This document shows, piece after piece, positions 6,432 through 10,113 of a DNA stretch of 10,113 bases. This DNA comes from Acidimicrobiales bacterium (GTDB lineage: Bacteria > Actinomycetota > Acidimicrobiia > Acidimicrobiales > Bog-793). The notes under the pieces are model-generated. The model made no database searches. It saw only the letters and a program-made list of their open reading frames with translations, and was not told the DNA's origin. The first letter of the stretch is position 1, and the number at the start of each line of letters is the position of its first letter. Location of the stretch: assembly GCA_030037405.1 (NCBI GenBank), contig JASHRK010000093.1, positions 1 through 10,113 of the forward strand, given 5' to 3'. Position numbers and translations under genes: made by a program.

Positions 6432-7994
6432 GTGACAAGGAGAACGATCAGGGTGATCGACCTAGTGGAGCTGTACCGGCACTGGCATGCCGGGCGTCGC
6501 ATCGGGGAGCTGTGCTCCTCGCTTGGTATCGATGCGAAGACGGTGCGCAAGTACACCGCCCCCGCTATCAGCGCGGGCATCGTCCCGGGCGGACCGCCGT
6601 TGAGCCCCGATCAGTGGGCGGCCCTCGTCGAGGGGTGGTTCCCCGGGGTGGTCGACCGGTCGCTGCGCCAGAAGACCTGGCCGGAGATCGCGCCCCACCA
6701 CGAGCGCATCAAGAGCTGGCTCGGCGCGGTGACGATCGCGACTATGCACCAGCGCCTCCGCGACGACGAGGGCCTCAGCGCCTCGGAGTCCTCGCTCCGC
6801 CGTTACATCGCGGCCAACTTCGAGGAGGAGGTGGCCAGAGCAGCTGTCCGGGTGCTGAGAGACACTCCACCTCCTGGCGAGGAAGCTCAGGTTGACTACG
6901 GACTTCTCGGGCGCTGGTTCGACCCGGTCGCGAAGCGGTGGCGCCGGGTGTGGGGCTTCATCATGGTCCTCTCCTTCAGTCGCCTCATGTTCCTGCGCCC
7001 GGTGCAGAAGATGGACGAGCAGTCATGGGTGGAGTGCCACGTCCTCGCCTTCTCCTTCTTCGAGGGCGCTGTGGCCCGGGTCGTGCCCGACAATTTGAAG
7101 ACGGGAGTCGTCAAGCCTGACCTCTACGACCCGTTGATCAACAAGGCCTTCGGCGAGTTCGCCAATCACTACGGCTGTCTCGTCGACCCGGCTCGGATCA
7201 TGAAACCTCGGGACAAGGCCCGCGTGGAAAGACCTGTCCCATATGCACGGGACTCATTCTTCGCCGGCCGGGCAGAGGAGTTCAAGAGCCTCGAGCACAT
7301 GCAGTCCGACGCCCTCAGATGGTGCCGGGAGGTGGCCAACCTCCGCCAGCACCGGGGGATCGACCGTGTCGCACCGCAGGCCCTCTTCGAGGCCGAGGAG
7401 AAGGCGTTCCTCATGCCGCTTCCTGCTCAGCACTTCGAGCTCGCCAGATGGTGGACTCGGACCGTCGGGCCCGACATCCACATCAAGGTGGGAAGGGCGC
7501 TCTACTCCGTGCCCTGGCGCCACATCGGCAAGGAGGTCGACGCCCGAGAGGGCACCCACAGCGTCGAGATCTACCTCGATCAGACGCTCGTCGCCACCCA
7601 CGTGCGCATCGAGCGGGGCAAGCAGACCAACTACGACCACTACCCGCCCGAGAAGATCGCCTTCATGATGCGCACCCCGGCCTGGTGCCGCCGCCGGGCC
7701 GCAGAGCTCGGTGAGTCGGTGGCGGCCGTCGTCGCCTCCCTCATGGAGCTGAACGCCCTCTATCGCCTCCGCCAAGCCCAAGGCGTCGTCGGCCTGGCTG
7801 ACAAGCACGGCGCCGAGCGGCTCGAGGCTGCCTGCAGAAAGGCCCTCGGAGCCGGCGACCCGACCTACAAGACGGTAAAGGGCATCCTCATCGCCGGGAC
7901 CGAGAAGGACGAGCAGGAGAAGGCCCGCCCGCCTTCAGCCCCAGCCCACCTGCACGGTCCTGAGCGTCTCTTCGAGATCGGCGGTGGGCAATGA
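6432..7994 (+). CDS. istA: IS21-family transposase IstA
   Basis: A 520-aa DDE-type transposase (retroviral-integrase fold) of IS21. Residues about 12-42 (VELYRHWHAGRRIGELCSSL then GIDAKTVRKY) form the N-terminal helix-turn-helix that reads the terminal repeats. The catalytic core is complete: Asp155 in EEAQVDYGLLG, Asp220 in VVPDNLKTGVVKP and Glu266 in PRDKARVERPV, the usual IS21 motifs. Residues about 340-420 form the typical C-terminal beta-rich region (GRALYSVPWRHIGKEVDARE). Length fits the family, and there is no frameshift. GTG 6432 is closest to GAGGAGGG; an in-frame GTG at 6453, ten bases after AAGGAG (6437-6442), would give a protein seven residues shorter and is equally plausible. 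Its end overlaps istB by ATGA. Confidence 0.95.
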   Translation: MTRRTIRVIDLVELYRHWHAGRRIGELCSSLGIDAKTVRKYTAPAISAGIVPGGPPLSPDQWAALVEGWFPGVVDRSLRQKTWPEIAPHHERIKSWLGAVTIATMHQRLRDDEGLSASESSLRRYIAANFEEEVARAAVRVLRDTPPPGEEAQVDYGLLGRWFDPVAKRWRRVWGFIMVLSFSRLMFLRPVQKMDEQSWVECHVLAFSFFEGAVARVVPDNLKTGVVKPDLYDPLINKAFGEFANHYGCLVDPARIMKPRDKARVERPVPYARDSFFAGRAEEFKSLEHMQSDALRWCREVANLRQHRGIDRVAPQALFEAEEKAFLMPLPAQHFELARWWTRTVGPDIHIKVGRALYSVPWRHIGKEVDAREGTHSVEIYLDQTLVATHVRIERGKQTNYDHYPPEKIAFMMRTPAWCRRRAAELGESVAAVVASLMELNALYRLRQAQGVVGLADKHGAERLEAACRKALGAGDPTYKTVKGILIAGTEKDEQEKARPPSAPAHLHGPERLFEIGGGQ

Positions 7995-8740
7995 GGGCGC
8001 ACCACCTCGAAGAGACCATGGGGCGCCTCAAGCTCTTCGGCATGCTCGACACCCTCGAGGCCCGCCTCGCCCAGGCGAGCGCCGGCGAGCTCGGGCATGT
8101 CGAGCTCCTCCAGGCCCTCTGCGAAGACGAAGCCGCCCGGCGCGACGCCACCGGTCTCGAACGACGCCTCAAGGCCGCCAGATTCGAGCAGACATGTGTC
8201 ATCGAGGACTTCGACTTCGCCTTCAACCCGAAGATCCCGGCCGCTCAGATCCGCGACCTCAACACGCTGCGCTTTGTCGAGGCGGGCGAGTCGGTCATCT
8301 TCCATGGTCCTGTCGGGGTCGGCAAGTCGATGATCGCCCAGGCCATCGGCCACCAGGCCTGTCGGCGGGGGTACTCGGTCGTCTTCACAAAGACGTCGCG
8401 ACTTCTCGCCGATCTGGCCGGCGGCCATGCCGACCGCAGCTTCGAGTCACGTCTCGCCCGCTGGGCGCGGCCGGCTCTGGTCCTCTTCGATGACTTCGCC
8501 ATGAGGGACTTCACCTTGAGCCAGGCCGACGACCTCTACGAGCTCATCTGCCTTCGAGCCGGCAAGGCGTCGATCTTCACCGCCAACCGCCAGGCGTCGG
8601 ATTGGTACTCCCTCTTCCCGAACCCGGTGGTGAGTGAGTCGATCCTTGACCGCATCGTCAACTCAGCCCACCACGTCCACATGGACGGGCGTTCCTACAG
8701 GCCGAACAAGAGACCAGGCCAGAAGGCGCCGGCGAGATGA
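7991..8740 (+). CDS. istB: IS21-family ATPase helper IstB
   Basis: A 249-aa AAA+ ATPase that in IS21 assembles on DNA, remodels the target and recruits the IstA-end complex. Residues about 1-70 are the helical IstB N-terminal region (LEETMGRLKLFGMLDTLEAR). Walker A is GPVGVGKS (106-113), Walker B is LVLFDDFA with Asp167 and Asp168, and sensor I is SIFTANRQ with Asn199. The end motif ESILDRIVNSAHHVHMDGRS followed by YR is typical of IstB. Length is normal and all nucleotide-binding residues are present. The ATG overlaps the istA stop (ATGA at 7991-7994), so its translation is probably coupled to istA. Its own stop overlaps the next gene in the same way, which is unusual because IS21 operons normally end with istB. 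Confidence 0.95.
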   Translation: MRAHHLEETMGRLKLFGMLDTLEARLAQASAGELGHVELLQALCEDEAARRDATGLERRLKAARFEQTCVIEDFDFAFNPKIPAAQIRDLNTLRFVEAGESVIFHGPVGVGKSMIAQAIGHQACRRGYSVVFTKTSRLLADLAGGHADRSFESRLARWARPALVLFDDFAMRDFTLSQADDLYELICLRAGKASIFTANRQASDWYSLFPNPVVSESILDRIVNSAHHVHMDGRSYRPNKRPGQKAPAR

Positions 8741-9054
8741 GCGGCCCGCTCACCTGCGCGGCCGATGGCTGCGAGAACGTCGTGGTGCGCCGCCCGGGCC
8801 AGCGGGGCCGCCCGCCCATCTACTGCTCGCCGACCTGCAGGCCCTCGTACAACCGGCCGCCCATATCTGTCGAGGTCGAGCAGACTGACGACGTCGAGAT
8901 CGAACACGGGCGGGACTGGACCGTGCGCCTGCGGCGCGGCGATCAAGTGCTCGTCGTAAAAGACGGTCTCGGGCGCTTCAGCGCCTCCGCCTTTGCCGCC
9001 GAGCTCTCCTACATCCTCATCGGTGTGAGCCGACCGGCCGGTGGTCTGTCGTGA
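8737..9054 (+). CDS. IS21 accessory zinc-finger protein A
   Basis: A 105-aa protein of unknown function inside the IS. The N-terminal part carries four cysteines, C7-x4-C12-x17-C30-x3-C34, around GRPPIYCSPTCR. This resembles the C-x4-C...GRPRxYCSxxCR finger common in small actinobacterial DNA-associated proteins, so zinc binding is likely. The C-terminal half (about 43-95) has VEVEQTDDVEIEHG, WTVRLRRG (61-68) and VLVVKDGLGRFSASAFAAEL, probably a small beta-rich domain with a final helix. The next gene repeats this architecture, so the pair arose by duplication. The ATG overlaps the istB stop (ATGA, 8737-8740), tying expression to the transposition genes. Roles in target choice, end binding or self-regulation are possible; none is shown. 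Confidence 0.82.
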   Translation: MSGPLTCAADGCENVVVRRPGQRGRPPIYCSPTCRPSYNRPPISVEVEQTDDVEIEHGRDWTVRLRRGDQVLVVKDGLGRFSASAFAAELSYILIGVSRPAGGLS

Positions 9055-9398
9055 CGGACTCCCGCACGATCGTGACAGGTCTTCTGAGCGACGATTCGTT
9101 ACGTGACGAAACGCCGTGTGCCCGTCCCGGCTGTCGTGAGAAAGTGGCCAGAAAGGCCAGCGGTCGCCCGGCCCTCTACTGCTCGTCGGCCTGCCGGACG
9201 GCCGCCCACCGGTTGAAGGACCGGGGCCCTGTGACTGTCGAGGTCGACTTTGGCTCGGCGAGCTCGAGAGGTCGCCCCCCGGATCGGAGCTGGATGGTGA
9301 GGCTGCGCCGCGGCCAGGACTCGGTGATCGTCGCCGTCGGTCTTCATCGACACGCCGCCGACCGCCTAGCCGAGCACATCTCCGAGCTCCTCGCGTGA
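9051..9398 (+). CDS. IS21 accessory zinc-finger protein B (paralogue of A)
   Basis: A 115-aa protein, the last gene of the IS21 operon. It repeats the layout of the preceding gene: C23-x4-C28-x15-C44-x3-C48 with GRPALYCSSACR, then VTVEVDF, WMVRLRRG (81-88) and SVIVAVGLHRHAADRLAEHI. It differs by an extra N-terminal arm of about 16 residues (MTDSRTIVTGLLSDDSLRDE) and by AAHRLKDRGP after the finger, closer to the classical 'CR-AAHR' form than protein A. Conserved cysteines, the GRP turn, the VRLRRG block and the GL motif in both copies indicate a real shared fold under selection. The GTG start overlaps the upstream stop (GTGA, 9051-9054) and lacks a strong ribosome site, so coupling is likely. 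The function is unknown; a heterodimer with A is an inference. Confidence 0.82.
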   Translation: MTDSRTIVTGLLSDDSLRDETPCARPGCREKVARKASGRPALYCSSACRTAAHRLKDRGPVTVEVDFGSASSRGRPPDRSWMVRLRRGQDSVIVAVGLHRHAADRLAEHISELLA

Positions 9399-9420
9399 AC
9401 CCACGATCGCGGTGTCGAAC

Positions 9421-9503
9421 AGAAAGGAGTCACGATCGAGTAGAAAGGAAGTGCACGCCGGACGAGGGAATTCCGTGACAAATGCGTCAGGGAATTAAGT
9501 GAC
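9421..9503 (-). repeat. IS21 right-end repeat array
   Basis: Two clear inverted copies of the 15-bp end repeat lie at 9465-9479 (AGGGAATTCCGTGAC) and 9489-9503 (AGGGAATTAAGTGAC). Just inside are two copies of AGAAAGGA (9421-9428, 9442-9449), each preceded by TCGA and two further bases. The starts 9421, 9442, 9465 and 9489 are 21, 23 and 24 apart, the same spacing as the inner left-end array, so the inner two may be degenerate sites. Confidence 0.75.
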
Positions 9504-9511
9504 GGTCGACA

Positions 9512-9663
9512 GCTGGCGAACACCCGAGCTCGGAGGCGATCTCCGTCTTCGCAGCTCAAGCTCCAGCGAGAAGGAGCACCTCGGCGCGCATCACATTACG
9601 ATGTGGCGTTTGAGACCTGGGCAGCGTCTCGTGGAAATCGCGCAGGGCGTCGGTGATCGTCAC
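9512..9663 (-). pseudogene. IS630-like transposase N-terminal fragment
   Basis: Read on the minus strand from GTG 9663: VTITDALRDFHETLPRSQTP, then HRNVMRAEVLLLAGA, a TGA stop (within about 9556-9561), then AAKTEIASELGCSPA, ending at the IS21 boundary. The pattern 'RAEVLLLA-G---TEIA-ELG-S' is the N-terminal helix-turn-helix of IS630-type transposases as I know them. An in-frame stop and loss of everything after the recognition helix make it a dead fragment. The missing part does not occur beyond the IS21 left end, so either IS21 insertion was followed by a deletion or the fragment was already truncated. The match is based on pattern memory over only about 50 residues. Confidence 0.5.
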
Positions 9664-10113
9664 GGGCTCCCTGAGCGCTCGGGGCACCCCACAACAATCA
9701 TCGGCTATTTGCGAGATATACTAAATCATGAAATGAAACAGGACAGCATTCGGCGACTTGGACGGTCTCCCCCACCTATTCGACCATCACACATTCCCGA
9801 GATTCCGGCAACCTTCGTCCAGGTCGACCTGCGCGGCTACGGTGACATGTCAAGCGAATTTGCGCAACAACGATAACCCCATTGCTCGAGTCATCACCAT
9901 CGCGAGCAGCTAGCTCGGATTTCTCCACGTCGAGTTACCACGCTGACCCTGTCAGCGATCCTTCCATTGCGGCCTATCGTCGGCGAGCTCCTGCCGCTCG
10001 CGCGATGAGCAGTTACAACAGTAAATTACCGAAATGAAGATCATCGGGGCGTCAGCCAAGTGGCCGTAGACGCGCACGTTCATGTGTGGCTAATTGACCC
10101 GATACGCTACCCT
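9664..10113. other. No convincing gene in the terminal 450 bases
   Basis: Base composition is mixed, with an AT-richer patch around 9705-9745. A plus-strand frame through 9876 starts inside the IS21 end and shows no known motif or ribosome site. No RNA gene, terminator or clear promoter was seen. The only item worth keeping is the short cysteine-containing minus-strand ORF listed separately. Confidence 0.4.
9952..10083 (-). CDS. Tiny cysteine-containing ORF, doubtful
   Basis: A 43-aa minus-strand frame, ATG at 10083 and TGA at 9952-9954, beginning MNVRVYGHLADAPMIFISVI and continuing YCCNCSSRERQELADDRPQW before a KDR end. A CCxC cluster lies in the middle and the tail is charged. An in-frame TAG lies just upstream of the ATG, so it is not the end of a longer gene in this frame. 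There is no ribosome site. It may be a remnant of a longer zinc-binding protein or chance; I cannot assign a function. Confidence 0.2.
   Translation of the reverse strand: MNVRVYGHLADAPMIFISVIYCCNCSSRERQELADDRPQWKDR

Larger units (their letters stand above)
6259..9511 (+). mobile_element. IS21-family element with two extra genes
   Basis: About 3.25 kb, larger than the usual 2-2.5 kb for IS21. It is bounded by TGTC...GACA ends, with 5'-TG/CA-3' termini as in the family. Both ends carry arrays of a 15-bp repeat (GTCACGGAATTCCCT type) in opposite orientation, the multiple terminal transposase sites characteristic of IS21. Inside are istA, istB and two paralogous zinc-finger genes, all on one strand and overlapping by 4 nt. 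No exact target duplication is visible: the left flank ends CTGC and the right flank begins GCTG. Left and right flanks also differ in content, which suggests rearrangement after insertion. Confidence 0.9.

Noticed and set aside
7254..8428. Minus-strand frames opposite istA and istB (184 and 187 aa)
   Set aside because: Low-complexity mirror translations of istA/istB with no motif or ribosome site.
9499..9876. 125-aa plus-strand frame leaving the IS21 right end
   Set aside because: Its GTG lies within the terminal repeat, its first part is the opposite strand of the IS630-like fragment, and no motif or ribosome site supports it.

Overview
The window is high-GC DNA of actinobacterial type. 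This is inferred from strong G/C third positions, GTG starts, and HxlR, IS21 and IS256 proteins of actinobacterial flavour; no rRNA or marker gene is present to name the lineage. It looks like an accessory region rich in insertion sequences: two complete-looking IS elements, remnants of two more, decayed host genes, and three intact-looking non-mobile genes.

Layout: 30-1112 (+) is a ClpP-fold serine protease of the serine dehydrogenase proteinase (SDH) family, visibly less GC-rich than its neighbours. 1340-1636 (-) is a frameshifted C-terminal remnant of an IS110-family transposase. 1787-1981 (-) is a small two-helix membrane ORF that abuts an IS256-family element (2006-3421) with 33-bp inverted repeats and an intact transposase. 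On the other side of that IS lies a CxxC...CxxC ORF on the same minus strand (3422-3673). 3998-4505 (+) is a frameshifted C-terminal remnant that resembles the tail of large actinobacterial cyclase/AAA-ATPase regulators. 4555-5235 (-) is an HxlR-type regulator with a C-terminal SCP2-like region, divergent from a SAM-dependent methyltransferase (5382-6212, +).

From 6259 to 9511 lies an IS21-family element bounded by arrays of a 15-bp repeat. It carries istA and istB followed by two further genes that are paralogues of each other. Each encodes a four-cysteine zinc-finger motif and a shared C-terminal W-x-VRLRRG block. All four genes are chained by 4-nt stop/start overlaps, so they appear to form one translationally coupled operon. 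This extended IS21 operon is the most unusual object in the window. Just outside its right end is the N-terminal helix-turn-helix part of a broken IS630-like transposase; its continuation is not found at the left end, and no clear target duplication is seen, so the region has been rearranged. The last ~450 bases hold no convincing gene.

The methyltransferase and HxlR regulator are probably one functional unit. The IS21 genes form a second unit. The rest is IS debris and interrupted host sequence.
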